The translations under genes and the position numbers were made by a program. The notes beneath the pieces were generated by a model, which was given only the letters and a program-made list of their open reading frames with translations, had not been told where the DNA came from and searched no databases. From Chloroflexia bacterium (GTDB lineage: Bacteria; Chloroflexota; Chloroflexia; Thermobaculales; Thermobaculaceae): a DNA stretch of 38,150 nt. Of this stretch, positions 1 through 10,756 are shown piece after piece. Location of the stretch: the NCBI GenBank assembly GCA_030446765.1, contig JAUJMR010000008.1, positions 4,587 to 42,736 on the forward strand, in the 5' to 3' direction. Each line of letters opens with the position of its first letter. Within the stretch, counting starts at the first letter, position 1.

Positions 1-63
1 CAGGCAGCGTTAACGGAGCGCAATGGCCACCGCGCCCGGTAGTCGAGCGGCGATCAGCCAGCC

Positions 64-85
64 GCAGCCGCGATTAGGCGGCTGC
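64..85 (-). terminator. Hairpin over the stop codon of the first oxidoreductase gene
   Basis: Perfect 8-bp inverted repeat (GCAGCCGC / GCGGCTGC, 6-nt loop) that contains the TAA stop of the minus-strand gene. No T run follows it, so it is at best a weak or factor-assisted terminator. Bases 1-63 hold no gene I can support. Confidence 0.3.
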
Positions 86-1087
86 AGGCTGAAGGTGAAC
101 TGTCCGTCCCTCCCGCGCCGACTGGTAGATCGCCTCCGTCAGCTCCGCCACGCGCACGCCGACCTCTGGCGGGGAAGGGTTCGGCGACTCACCGCGTATC
201 GCTGCCAGCCATGCCGGGTCCATGCTGCGGACGCCCGGTAGCTCCAGCGGCTGGGTGATGCCACCGTCCTTGTACTGCATGACGCGGCCCGTGCGCCAGG
301 GATGCTGCGGCTCCGTCTCGTAGCGCAGGATCCCCTTTGTCCCGCTGACCGTGACGTTCTCGATCCACGTCGTGGGGAGGTCGCCGATCACGGTGAGCTG
401 CCCCTGAACCCCGCCCTCGAAGCCGACGGTGGTCGTGCTATTGATGTCGATGGGCAGGCCGATGTTGTCTACGAGGGCGGATACGGACACCACAGGCCGC
501 CCCGCAAGACTCAGGAGCGACTCCGCGTGGTGGCTGCCGCTGTCCATGAGCATCCCGCCGCCGGAGAGCGCTGGCTCCTGCCGCCAGCTCCCCTCCGTAC
601 CCTTTCGCCATGCCTGCCCGTTGAGGATAGCCACCGTCTGGATCTCGCCCAGCTCGCCAGCCTCGATGGCCTGCCGCATAAAGGTGTATGCCGGGTCGAG
701 GCGGCGCTGGTAGCTGACCGTGACGATGACGCCCGCGGCCTCGGCCTTCGTGGCGATGTCGCGCGCATCCTCCGTGCTAATAGCAAGGGGCTTCTCACAG
801 AGTACGTGTACCCCGTGCCCGATCGCCTCCGACACCTGAGGATGGTGCAGGCTGTGCGGGGTGATGATCTGCACCGCGTCGAGTTCCACCGCGTTGTACA
901 GTTCCTCGGTGGTGGCAAAGTCGGGCACATCCACGAGTTGCGGGTTGCTCTGACGCATCCGCTCAAGGCTGGCCGGGCTGGTGTCCACGAGCGCAACGAT
1001 TTGAGTGCCTTCGAGCGAGAGAAGGGTCCGCGCGTGAAAGGAGGATGCGCCGCCGCACCCGATCATGGCTATCCGTACTGGTTGCAA
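74..1087 (-). CDS. Gfo/Idh/MocA family NAD(P)-dependent oxidoreductase
   Basis: Predicted cytoplasmic sugar or inositol dehydrogenase-like enzyme of 337 aa, a normal length for the family. The N-terminal Rossmann fold is seen at residues 5-35 (VRIAMIGCGG with the glycine motif at 10-13). The family signature CEKPLA lies at 97-102 and is followed by the C-terminal alpha/beta domain that carries the substrate site. A SGSHHAESLL segment sits where the family usually has its D-x-G-x-H motif. I chose the TTG start at 1087 because AAGGAG lies 6 nt upstream and the Rossmann strand begins just after it; the open frame runs further upstream to 1303, but that part has no family character. The substrate cannot be told from sequence; sugar-related genes elsewhere in the window (GH32, a second Gfo/Idh) fit carbohydrate catabolism. 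Confidence 0.9.
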   Translation of the reverse strand: MQPVRIAMIGCGGASSFHARTLLSLEGTQIVALVDTSPASLERMRQSNPQLVDVPDFATTEELYNAVELDAVQIITPHSLHHPQVSEAIGHGVHVLCEKPLAISTEDARDIATKAEAAGVIVTVSYQRRLDPAYTFMRQAIEAGELGEIQTVAILNGQAWRKGTEGSWRQEPALSGGGMLMDSGSHHAESLLSLAGRPVVSVSALVDNIGLPIDINSTTTVGFEGGVQGQLTVIGDLPTTWIENVTVSGTKGILRYETEPQHPWRTGRVMQYKDGGITQPLELPGVRSMDPAWLAAIRGESPNPSPPEVGVRVAELTEAIYQSAREGRTVHLQPAAA

Positions 1088-1675
1088 TGGTTGCTCCTTG
1101 CTGATTGTCCCCTGTGCGCGACGCCCGCGCCTGGTGCGGGCCAAAGTCGATGCGTCGCCGGGACGGTTTCGACAGACTATGCAAGTTAGGTTCCACACTT
1201 GGTTTGTCCCGAATGTGTCGCGGCTGCTACCATTAAGGGCGTTGTGCAAGGATGGCGCATTCCCGACCAACCGATGCTCCCTGCCGGGAATAGGACATAG
1301 CACGTCGATCGTATGTCGGCTGTCGACATTCGTGGTGTGCCCGGACCGCGCGGCGAACGTCAGTTCTCCCCCGGCACGCTGCAGTGATGTACAGCCGAGG
1401 TGGTGGGTGATACACCAGGCACGGAGAGCGGGCGGCTATGGTAGAGTACGAGTCCGAAGGGATCGAATCACGATACGTGCGATGAGGACGGGCTTGAGTG
1501 GGCAATACGCGCTTGCGCGGTGGTTATCGGTCCACGGTGTACCACCAAAGGTATGCATGACCGATCACGCATGGCGTGCAAGGGCTAGGATCTCCGCGCT
1601 CGCGTGGCTGGCCCCGGTGGGCGTGCGGTTCGTGGCTGGTATGCGCCGGGACACCGGCGACTTGGTGGAACGTTA
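1088..1675. other. Divergent intergenic region, no gene seen
   Basis: This gap separates the minus-strand oxidoreductase from the plus-strand YfhO-like gene and should carry both promoters. I see no convincing -35/-10 pair, RNA gene or repeat. The short open frames here have no protein-like features. Confidence 0.4.
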
Positions 1676-4105
1676 GTGAGTGCTGGAGCGCAAGGGCGGG
1701 TGGGACGGCTCGGTCTGCGGCGGGAGCTGCGGTCAGCGCGCGTCGCCGGGTTGCTCGCCGTGCTCCCACGGTGGCTACCGGATCTCGTCGCGTTGCTCAC
1801 GCTCTTCCTGGTCACGACCCTCGCCATGTGGGACCTGGTCGTGGGTGGCACGATGCTCGGTCAGGACGCCGCGGTGTATTTCTACCCGATTTACGAGGCA
1901 CTCGGCGAGCGGCTTCGGGCCGGCGACGTGCCAGGATGGAACCCGGCGCAGTTTGGCGGGGCACCCTTCGCGGGAAATCCACAGTCAGGCTGGATGTACC
2001 TGCCCGCGATGCTACTCTTCACGCTGCTTCCCGTCGAGTCGGCAGCAAACGCCTTTATGTTCCTCCACCTCTTCGGTGCCGGGCTGGCGACGTATGGGCT
2101 GGCTCGCGTGCTGCGGCTGGGCGTGCCAGGCGCCCTCGTCGCCGCGATGGCGTATGCGTTCACAGGCTTCCTGTATGAGCGGACCGTATGCTGCTTTGCG
2201 TACGGAGGGGTTGCACTGTGGCTGCCTCTGATGCTACTCTCGGCGGAGATGGCCCTGCGGAGCCGGGACCGACTGCGGATGGGGCTCTGGTGGGCGCTCG
2301 GCGGCGTGGCGCTGAGCCAGGCGCTCGCCGTGTGGCTGGGGCAGGGCTCCTATTACGCGCTGCTCGCCCTCGGGGGGTACATGGCGTACCGGACCCTGCT
2401 CAGTCCCCCGGCGCATATCGAGGGCATGCGCGACAAGATCTTGGCGCTGGCGCTGCACGGGACCGCGCTGCTTGCTTTCGGATTCGGGTTGGCGGCGGCG
2501 GGGGTGATCCCGCGGCTGGAGTACAACGCCTTCTCCAGCCTTGCTGGAGGATACACCGGTACGCAGGCGGCAGTGCATAGCGGGTGGAGTCTGGAGCAGT
2601 GGGCGTCCCTGCTCTGGCGGCGAAACTGGTACGGCGGGGGAGTGACGCTGCTCCTCGCGCTCATCGCGCCGTTTGTCGCGCGCGGACGCCATGCAACACC
2701 ATACTTCGCGACGCTCTGCGTTGCCGCCCTGATACTATCGGGGCAAGGCCCTACACCGCTGCACGCAGTGTTGTACTTACTGCCGGGCTTCGCGCGGCTG
2801 CACCCGCACGACCCGGAACGGGTACTCACGGTGTTCTATCTCGGCTCGGCGCTGCTCGCAGGCGCAACCGTGCAACGACTTGGAGACTGGGGGCGCGGAG
2901 CGATCGTCTTCGTGCCGCCTCTGGCGTTGGTGTTGTTCCTGCTACCCGCCATCGGTGCGGCGCTGCCCGCCGGCTACATCCCGGCGACAACGCTCCTGTC
3001 GATGCTCGTCGCGCTCGTGCTGCTCTGCGTATGGCCGCTCGTGCCCCGGCACGGACGATGGGTAGGTGCGCTGCTCGCGTTCGTGCTCGTCGTAGACCTG
3101 CTCGATGCGGGGCGCGAGGTGATCGCGCAGGGACCGGGCGGGTTCCGTAAAGTGCAACTGGACACATACTATGCGCCTGGTGGCGCTGCGAAATACCTGC
3201 TGTCCCGACCCAGTACTGAGCGATCCCGCTACTTCGGATACGACCCCAGCATCCGCTTGCGCAATATGCCATACCGCTGGCAGTGGGCGTCACCGGAGCC
3301 TGCGGTGCTGCTCGTAAACAACCGCGCCACCCTGTTCGGGCTCCAGGATGTGCAAGGTTACGACCCCGTCCATACCGCGCGCTACGACGAATATATGCAG
3401 GCGCTCAACGGAAAATCGCAGGAATATCGGGGCTCGTACGTGCTCGACACCGGGCTCGGCTCGCCGCTGCTCAACGCGCTGAACGCCCGCTACGTCGTCG
3501 TGCCGCGCGTCTCGCCCCCGGACCGGAAAGACCTGCTGCGGCTGGAAAGCGCGTGGAAGGAGGTCTACCGCGACGATCTCGTGCGCATTCTGGAGAACCC
3601 GCAGACATTACCGCGTGCCTGGGTGGTTCATGAGGCGCGCCACGTACAGCGAGGGGAGGCTCTGAAACTCCTCGCGTCCCGCCGCGTTAACCCACGCTCG
3701 ACGGTGCTCATCGAGAGCGATCCCCCACCCCTCGCCCCACCGCCGGACCCGGCGGCGGACCGCGCGACAATACGCTCATACGAGCCAGATCGTATCCGGC
3801 TGAGTGTGCGGACGGACGCGCCGGGCATGCTGGTGTTGAGCGAGGTCTACTTCCCGGCGTGGGAGGCATACGTCGACGGCCAGAGCACGGAGGTGTACCC
3901 CGCGAACCACGCGCTACGGGCGGTGCGGGTGCCTGCAGGGGAGCACACGGTGGAGTTCCGGTATGAGTCGTGGTCGCTCCAGCTCGGGATTGCCATCACC
4001 CTCGCGACCCTCGCCGTCGCCTTCGGCCTCGTGACCGCCGCGCTGCTTCGATGGCGAGGCACGAGGCGCGCGGCCCGTGAGGAAGGAACTGGAAGCCAAG
4101 CCTGA
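1676..4105 (+). CDS. YfhO-like multi-spanning membrane protein (probable GT-C glycosyltransferase)
   Basis: Integral membrane protein of about 809 aa. After a basic N-terminus there is a first membrane segment (about residues 35-58), then a GQDAAVYFYP stretch at 62-71 followed by WNP and GGAPFAGNPQSGWMYLP segments. This arrangement is typical of the extracytoplasmic loop of YfhO/PF09586-type proteins, which are related to GT-C glycosyltransferases. About ten more hydrophobic segments follow to residue ~475, then a soluble C-terminal region and one last helix before a basic tail. Members are linked to glycosylation of cell-envelope polymers; the donor and acceptor here are unknown. The start is uncertain: GTG at 1676 has GGTGG 7 nt upstream, while the frame is open to a GTG at 1604 with a weaker site. 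It stands alone, convergent with the next gene. Confidence 0.8.
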   Translation: MSAGAQGRVGRLGLRRELRSARVAGLLAVLPRWLPDLVALLTLFLVTTLAMWDLVVGGTMLGQDAAVYFYPIYEALGERLRAGDVPGWNPAQFGGAPFAGNPQSGWMYLPAMLLFTLLPVESAANAFMFLHLFGAGLATYGLARVLRLGVPGALVAAMAYAFTGFLYERTVCCFAYGGVALWLPLMLLSAEMALRSRDRLRMGLWWALGGVALSQALAVWLGQGSYYALLALGGYMAYRTLLSPPAHIEGMRDKILALALHGTALLAFGFGLAAAGVIPRLEYNAFSSLAGGYTGTQAAVHSGWSLEQWASLLWRRNWYGGGVTLLLALIAPFVARGRHATPYFATLCVAALILSGQGPTPLHAVLYLLPGFARLHPHDPERVLTVFYLGSALLAGATVQRLGDWGRGAIVFVPPLALVLFLLPAIGAALPAGYIPATTLLSMLVALVLLCVWPLVPRHGRWVGALLAFVLVVDLLDAGREVIAQGPGGFRKVQLDTYYAPGGAAKYLLSRPSTERSRYFGYDPSIRLRNMPYRWQWASPEPAVLLVNNRATLFGLQDVQGYDPVHTARYDEYMQALNGKSQEYRGSYVLDTGLGSPLLNALNARYVVVPRVSPPDRKDLLRLESAWKEVYRDDLVRILENPQTLPRAWVVHEARHVQRGEALKLLASRRVNPRSTVLIESDPPPLAPPPDPAADRATIRSYEPDRIRLSVRTDAPGMLVLSEVYFPAWEAYVDGQSTEVYPANHALRAVRVPAGEHTVEFRYESWSLQLGIAITLATLAVAFGLVTAALLRWRGTRRAAREEGTGSQA

Positions 4106-4252
4106 CGCGGTGGTCGAGGCGACCCTGCGCAGCACGCCCCCGCCCAATCGCTGAGAAATCGTGTCCCAGACAGCAAAGTGCGCCGGGTCCATCGCCGCTG
4201 GTACCGCCCGGCCCGGATGCTGGAGGCCTGTGCTGCTACCAGCGCGGCACCG

Positions 4253-4861
4253 TCAACCCTGGTGGAGTGCCTCCTCGGCTTGCTGTCGCTCCCAGTCCAC
4301 CTTCTCCAGCGCGTACTCGACTTCGTCGCCGTCGAAGATCTCGGGGTCCTCGATGCCGAACATCTCGCGGAGCTCCTCGGGCGTGAGGCGGTATGTCCGC
4401 ACCAGGGTCATACCCGCCTTCTCCATCACCCGTCGCGACCCGACATTATACTCGTACGTTGAGGCGACCACGCGCTGCACGTCCAGCTTGGCGAAGCCCT
4501 TGCGAATCAGGGCGCGCGACACCTCCGTGCCGTAGCCCTTACCCCAGGCCGCCCTGCGCAGCCGATAGCCAAGCTCGACCTCGCCGGGTCCAGCGCCCTC
4601 CCCCGGCCGGAAGTGGAACCATCCCAGGAAGTCCCCGGTGGCCTTCTCGATCGCCGCCCAATAGCCGTACCGATCGCCGCGCTCGTAGTAGTGCAGGTAC
4701 GCGGGCAGGATTTCGCGCTCGATCACGTCGCGGGGCGTGGGTGGTCCACCGGTGAGGTATCGCATTACCTCCGGGTCGCTGTTGAGGGCGACCAGATCGT
4801 CCGCGTCGGCCTCCGTGAACCGTCGCAGCACCACCCGCTCGGTCTCCAAAAAGACGTCCAT
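4253..4861 (-). CDS. GNAT family N-acetyltransferase (RimJ/RimL type)
   Basis: A 202-aa acetyl-CoA-dependent acetyltransferase. The N-terminus LETERVVLRRFTEADADDL and the NSDPEVMRYLTGG segment (27-39) are typical of the Acetyltransf_3 / ribosomal-protein-alanine acetyltransferase group. Motif A, which binds acetyl-CoA, is RAAWGKGYGTE at 104-114. The ASTYEYNVGSRRVMEKAGM segment is the conserved motif B region. The ATG has GGGGAG 6 nt upstream. Substrates in this group range from ribosomal protein N-termini to small amines and antibiotics, so the target is not predictable. It is not obviously in an operon: 83 bases separate it from the next minus-strand gene upstream. Confidence 0.88.
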   Translation of the reverse strand: MDVFLETERVVLRRFTEADADDLVALNSDPEVMRYLTGGPPTPRDVIEREILPAYLHYYERGDRYGYWAAIEKATGDFLGWFHFRPGEGAGPGEVELGYRLRRAAWGKGYGTEVSRALIRKGFAKLDVQRVVASTYEYNVGSRRVMEKAGMTLVRTYRLTPEELREMFGIEDPEIFDGDEVEYALEKVDWERQQAEEALHQG

Positions 4862-4944
4862 TCATCACTCCCCGCGACAATGCGAGCACCAGCAGGGTAT
4901 CCCGCTGTGATATCGCGCATAATTCCCTGAGCCGCTCGGCTGCT

Positions 4945-5949
4945 CTACCCGTCCCACGGACCGGTGAGCTCCGCCTCGTACAGGTCCGAGGGCTTCTGCG
5001 AGTCGTCCTCGTCGACAACGAACCGCACGAGATGGTGGTTACCGTGGACGAAGCTGAGCCCCTCGATCTTCCCACGGAATGCCGTGCCGTCCCGATCAGT
5101 GAGCGTCGCCCAGCGGGCGCCTGAGCCATCAATCACGCCCAGCACCGACCCGGCGACGCGTCCATCCCCACCGTTGTCAGCCGGCTCCTCGGCGGATGCG
5201 GAGTATACGATCGATTCGCCGCGGGGCTCGGCGTCCGAGAAGGTGAGCCGGACACCGTCGAGGGTGCCCAGATCATACTCGAGGATGTTCGACAGGCGGG
5301 GCGGTACCGTATCCGGGTCGGAGAGGTATGCCCAGAGCTCGGACCAGTGCAGGTCGCCCGTGGTATTCACGGGGAGGAGGCCATCGCGCGGCCTGCCGTT
5401 CCCCCGCTGGTAGAGACGCAGGGTGTCCGGCGGCAGGAGGACGGCGCCCTCGACATTGAGCTCGCTGCCCGAGAACGCGTGTTGGTCGCGGAGCGCGGCA
5501 TAGAACGCGGGAACATCGAACAAGGCGATCTCCGGCCCGCCGCCCCCGGTCCACGTTAGCACGACGAACTGCTCGCGCCCCGGCCCGGAGCCTGACCCCA
5601 TCGCCACCAGCCGCTCGCCACGCTCCATCGGTATGCTCACGCACGCCTCCAGGTCGAGCTTCAGCCGCTTGTTGTCGTGAGCATCGTCGAACACGTGATG
5701 GCCGTGCCGGTCCGCAGGCAGGGGGATGCAGCTCGCCTTCCCTCCGTCTGCCGGCAGCAGGGCGACGAAGCGCGCGTCATCGCCAATCACGGCCGTTCGG
5801 TCGCCGATTGGCGCGAGGCTTGAGCCCGCGCGTACGAAAGCCGGGCGCTCGGTGGCGGGGTCGGCGCCCTCATCGTAATACAGCGGTGTCCGCCGGAGGA
5901 TGCGCGCGCCAAGCGCGGGATCCTGTCGTGCCACGATCTGCAGTGCCAT
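4945..5949 (-). CDS. Protein of unknown function, 334 aa
   Basis: I do not recognise the family. I take ATG at 5949 as the start because GGAGG lies 4 nt upstream; the frame extends to 6024 without a better signal. There is no signal peptide or membrane segment. The sequence alternates short beta-like stretches with glycine- and aspartate-rich turns (FVALLPADGG, HVFDDAHDNKRLKLDLEACV, FVVLTWTGGGGPEIALFD, DTLRLYQRGNG, FVHGNHHLVRFVVDEDDSQKPSDLYEAEL), which resembles a beta-propeller, but that is only an impression of fold. Asp-rich segments could bind metal. The frame is clean, with no frameshift, unlike several neighbours. The ridA-like gene upstream is on the same strand, 95 bases away. Confidence 0.7.
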   Translation of the reverse strand: MALQIVARQDPALGARILRRTPLYYDEGADPATERPAFVRAGSSLAPIGDRTAVIGDDARFVALLPADGGKASCIPLPADRHGHHVFDDAHDNKRLKLDLEACVSIPMERGERLVAMGSGSGPGREQFVVLTWTGGGGPEIALFDVPAFYAALRDQHAFSGSELNVEGAVLLPPDTLRLYQRGNGRPRDGLLPVNTTGDLHWSELWAYLSDPDTVPPRLSNILEYDLGTLDGVRLTFSDAEPRGESIVYSASAEEPADNGGDGRVAGSVLGVIDGSGARWATLTDRDGTAFRGKIEGLSFVHGNHHLVRFVVDEDDSQKPSDLYEAELTGPWDG

Positions 5950-6044
5950 GCGGCCTCCGAAGTCGCTCGCGGCGCGGGTCCGGTTGTGGGGGGACGCGGG
6001 CGCGACGGATGGGCAGTATACCACCTCCCGCCGCGCTCGACCGG

Positions 6045-6458
6045 CTACTCGCTGCCCACGTACGCGTCCGCCTCGATCTCGACGAGCATCTCGGGCGAGA
6101 TGAGCCGGCTGACCTCAACCATGCTTGCCGCCGGACGCACCGCGTCGAAGAACGCGCGGTGTGCTCGGCCGACCTCTTCCCAACGGGAGATGTCGGTCAC
6201 GTAGATACGGGTGCGCACGACATCGGCCAGGCTCGCCCCCGCGCTGTGCAGTGCGGCCTCGATGTTCCGGAGGGCCTGCACGGTCTGCCTATAGACGTCG
6301 CCGTGCCCGACGATCTCCCCCGCATCATCGGTTGCTGTGGTGCCCGAGACATGGACATAGGGGCCGATCCGCACTGCCCGCGAGTAGCCAAAGACCGACT
6401 CCCAGGGCGCGGCGCAACATAAGCAGCGCCGCGCCCTGGAAGTGCCGTTTCCTTCCAC
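6045..6458 (-). CDS. RidA (YjgF/YER057c/UK114) family protein with altered N-terminus
   Basis: Small 137-aa protein of the Rid family. Family members are trimeric and often hydrolyse reactive enamine/imine intermediates to ketoacids and ammonia. Recognisable segments are [22 protein letters not shown], the [25 protein letters not shown] core (which includes the Arg used by deaminase-active members) and [22 protein letters not shown] near the C-terminus. I accept the GTG at 6458, with GGAGG 8 nt upstream. The N-terminus is odd: codons 11-18 read RRCLCCAA where close relatives, as I recall them, read RRNISSGA or similar. The difference is explained exactly by inversion of a 10-bp hairpin loop (see the repeat at 6402-6439). 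It may still be functional, as the core is intact. Confidence 0.88.
   Translation of the reverse strand: MEGNGTSRARRCLCCAAPWESVFGYSRAVRIGPYVHVSGTTATDDAGEIVGHGDVYRQTVQALRNIEAALHSAGASLADVVRTRIYVTDISRWEEVGRAHRAFFDAVRPAASMVEVSRLISPEMLVEIEADAYVGSE
6402..6439. repeat. Perfect 14-bp inverted repeat with a flipped 10-bp loop, inside ridA
   Basis: The arms CCAGGGCGCGGCGC (6402-6415) and GCGCCGCGCCCTGG (6426-6439) are exact inverted copies around the loop AACATAAGCA. The loop read on the plus strand, joined to the right arm, encodes [10 protein letters not shown]. That is the usual RidA N-terminal sequence but lies on the opposite strand to the gene. Inverting only the loop puts it back in frame. Confidence 0.9.
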
Positions 6459-6509
6459 TGCATCTACCTCCGGCCCGCGACCGCCGCAGGCCAGTGGTAG
6501 CAGCCTGAC

Positions 6510-8289
<1,780 letters not shown>

Positions 8290-8457
8290 TCGGTTCCCCC
8301 AAACTAATCTCTATCGAATACACAATACAAACTCTTCAGCGAATCCGCATCCCCAAATATGACCATTTTCAAAGTCCATTCAGCACGGTCTGATGGCGCA
8401 CGTGGGCAAGCTGGGGACCATTAATGGCATACCGTGAAAGGTCTTCCGGTGCTGTGC

Positions 8458-9950
8458 TCAGATCTCCCAGATCGACGCCATCCGCCACAGGTCGAGCCGC
8501 CCTGCCCTGGCGGTACTGCCCTCCGCGAACAGGGCGATGCCCCGGCTATCCGGGCGGGTGGGATACACGCGGGCGGTAATGCACGCGTGCTCGTTTGCGA
8601 ACACCTCCACGATAGAGCGGTCGAGGAAGATGCGGAGCCTGAGCAGCTCGCCGTCTCCGAGTTGCAGCGGGAGGCTCTGTGCGTCCCGGTGGATCTCGGG
8701 GCTCAGGCCGGAGCGGCTGGGGTCGACCGTCAGCGTGCCGTTGCGGTGGTCGTAGATGACGAGCGTCTCCTCCTCGCCGTCCGGGGAGCGGAAGAGCCTC
8801 ATTCCGACGCGCCGCGCATCGCGCGGCTCGATCTGCGCGACGATCTCCAGACAGTCCCCCTCCACACCGGGTAGCGCGTCGACCCCCGCGGATGCGATCT
8901 CCAGGTCCTCATAGCTTCGGTGATCCCGGCGCAGGGTCTCAAGCTCGTGGACGGGCTCCATTAAGAGTGTGCCTTCGGGCGAAAGCGAGAGCACGCGCGG
9001 GAGAGACAGCACCCCGGCCAGCGTCGAGGCCTTCTGTGCATCGACACTCCGGCCCTCGCGCAACCAGCCGAGCATGATCCGCCTGCCACGGTCGTCGAGA
9101 AAGGTCTGCGGCGCGTAGAAGGATCCAGGGCTATCCACGTAGTTCAGCGTCTCCGGGGTGAATTTGTGGTCGCTGTAGCTACCCACGAGGGACGCGGCAT
9201 ACAGCAGGTTCTCCTCATCCCGCACGGAGACGACGAGCACGTGCCGGTCACCGAGCGGGAAGAAGTCCGGACACTCCCACATCGTGCCGGTCCACAAAGG
9301 CTCCATCCTGCGCGAATCGCCCACGCAGAGCGGTCCCACGTACTCCCAGTGGAGGAGGTCGGGCGAGCGGTACAGGAGCGCCGCGCCGCCCACGTCCCGT
9401 ATACCCGAGCCGATTACCTGGTACCACGCATCATTCTCGCGCCACGCCGCGTGGTCGCGGAACATCACCGTGTCGAGTTCCTCGTGTAGGGCGGGTGGGG
9501 CGGCGATCACCGGGTTATCAGGGTGCTTTTGCCAGGTGAGCAGGTCATCCGCACTCGTCGCGATGCAGGGCAACTGCTCCTCCCCGCGGACGCCGGTGTA
9601 GATGAACGTCGGTGTGCCGTCGTGGTCTACCGCGCAGCCGGAGAAAACGCCGTCCTCGTCGGGCGAGCCGGGTGTGGGGGCGAGCGCGATGGGAAGGTCC
9701 GTCCAGTGGACGAGGTCGGGGCTAGTCGCGTGCCCCCAATGCATCGTGCCCCAGTACGCACCGTTCGGGTTGTACTGGTAGAAGAGGTGATACTGACCCT
9801 TCCACTGGATGAGGCCGTTCGGGTCGTTCATCCACGTCGCGACCGGCAGGAAGTGGTAGATGGGCCGGTGCGGGTCCACGGAGAGCGCCCGCTGGACAGC
9901 GACTTCGGCCCCTCCGCGAGCCGTGCCGCAACCTCGGCGGATAGGTCCAT
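8458..9950 (-). CDS. Glycoside hydrolase family 32 (beta-fructofuranosidase / levanase type)
   Basis: Cytoplasmic hydrolase of sucrose, sucrose-6-phosphate or small fructans; there is no signal peptide. The GH32 five-bladed propeller motifs are clear: WMNDPNG with the nucleophile Asp near the N-terminus, MWECPDFF with the acid/base Glu, and an FRDHAAW segment where the family usually has FRDP (His replaces Pro). The C-terminal beta-sandwich includes LRIFLDRSIVEVFANE. The main frame (GTG at 9879, 473 aa) lacks the usual leader helix. That helix is found in the next frame, from ATG 9950 with GGGAG 8 nt upstream, reading MDLSAEVAARLAEG then continuing AEVAVQRALSVDPHRP. The two join if one G is added to the G run at 9909-9912. 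I therefore take 9950 as the true start, about 497 aa. Exact substrate is uncertain. Confidence 0.9.
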
Positions 9951-10022
9951 GTGTGGTACTCCCAGAGACAGGTCTAGTCTAATTCCACTATGTGATCAAG
10001 TGAGCCGATACAGGACCAGTCG

Positions 10023-10445
10023 TTATGCTCGTCTTCGTAGCCGGAACATTATCACCTTTCGCGTCGCCCTACTTCCGGTCTGCGGCGCATCTGCCCAATA
10101 GTATGGTTGTGCCTCGTCCAGCCCGAACTCACCAAGGTATCGAACCTCTCCCCGCGCTCCCCGAAACACCCGAAGAGCACGTCCGCGCTCTGCATGGTCC
10201 AAGATCGCCTTGTTACCCCTTACGAACTGCTGATCACCGACCTGGCCCTCGCCACAGTAATGGAGGACTTCTGTGCCTTCCCATCGATCGTGATACCCAT
10301 GCTCCTCACCAGCTTTTGGATCAGTGAAGATTAGTATGTTCGGCGAGTTGCGTAACGGTGCGATACCACTCTGCGAGTTTCCACCGTAGCGCCTATGCAG
10401 GTCTGCACGACGGATCACCTCTTCAGGAGCCAGCGACCACTCCAC
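10023..10445 (-). CDS. Stand-alone SRA-like DNA-binding domain (ScoMcrA-type), no nuclease domain
   Basis: A 140-aa protein matching the SRA-like domain that in ScoMcrA-type modification-dependent restriction proteins is joined to an HNH nuclease. Visible blocks are ADLHRRYGGNSQSGI, ILIFTDPKAGEEHGYHDRW, EVLHYCGEGQVGDQQFVRGNKAILDH, ALRVFRGARGEVRYLGEFGL and the end RKVIMFRL. SRA domains recognise modified cytosine by base flipping, so a role in sensing modified DNA is inferred. The protein stops right after the domain with RLRRRA and a TAA, and no HNH motif follows in any frame before the GH32 gene. It may be truncated or a natural single-domain form. The GTG at 10445 has AGGAGG 5 nt upstream. 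A MITE starts 17 bp upstream of the start codon and separates the gene from its earlier leader. Confidence 0.78.
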   Translation of the reverse strand: MEWSLAPEEVIRRADLHRRYGGNSQSGIAPLRNSPNILIFTDPKAGEEHGYHDRWEGTEVLHYCGEGQVGDQQFVRGNKAILDHAERGRALRVFRGARGEVRYLGEFGLDEAQPYYWADAPQTGSRATRKVIMFRLRRRA

Positions 10446-10462
10446 CTTATCCTCCTCTCCGT

Positions 10463-10626
10463 CATGGTCATGTCAAAGTCCGAACTCTTGTCGGACTCGC
10501 CCCACTTTCGGCATCCAAACATCCCCAGGACGAACTGTTTCGAGGGCGAACGGACGCTCGGAGCGCCCGCAGACGGGGCGCGCAGGCGCCCCGCTTCCCA
10601 CCGACAGCGACTTTGACATGACCCTG
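10463..10626. mobile_element. 164-bp MITE with ISAs1-like ends and a 9-bp target duplication
   Basis: Ends: left CATGGTCATGTCAAAGTC (10463-10480), right GACTTTGACATGACCCTG (10609-10626); 17 of 18 positions match as inverted repeats. An exact 9-bp direct repeat CCTCTCCGT flanks it (10454-10462 and 10627-10635), the mark of transposition. The right end differs from the end of the ISAs1 element at 22464-23704 at only 3 of 19 positions. It holds no gene and has an internal perfect hairpin (GGGGCGC/GCGCCCC, 10575-10592). A transposase from an ISAs1-type element probably moved it. Confidence 0.85.
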
Positions 10627-10756
10627 CCTCTCCGTTCCGGGACAGGTACATCGCGACACGGGCATTGTATACTGATAGCTCGTGTGGCACGCCCAATGTG
10701 GCGCTGTTCTAATTTCCGTACGTAAACCATGGTCGTCGATGTGATTGGAGTAACCA

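Noticed and set aside
4106-4252. Possible terminator between the convergent YfhO-like and GNAT genes
   Set aside because: G+C-rich, but I could not find a clear stem with a T run on either strand.
8368-8384. ATTTTCAAAGTCC, similar to the ISAs1/MITE end sequence
   Set aside because: No inverted partner nearby and no flanking duplication; one half-match is not an element.
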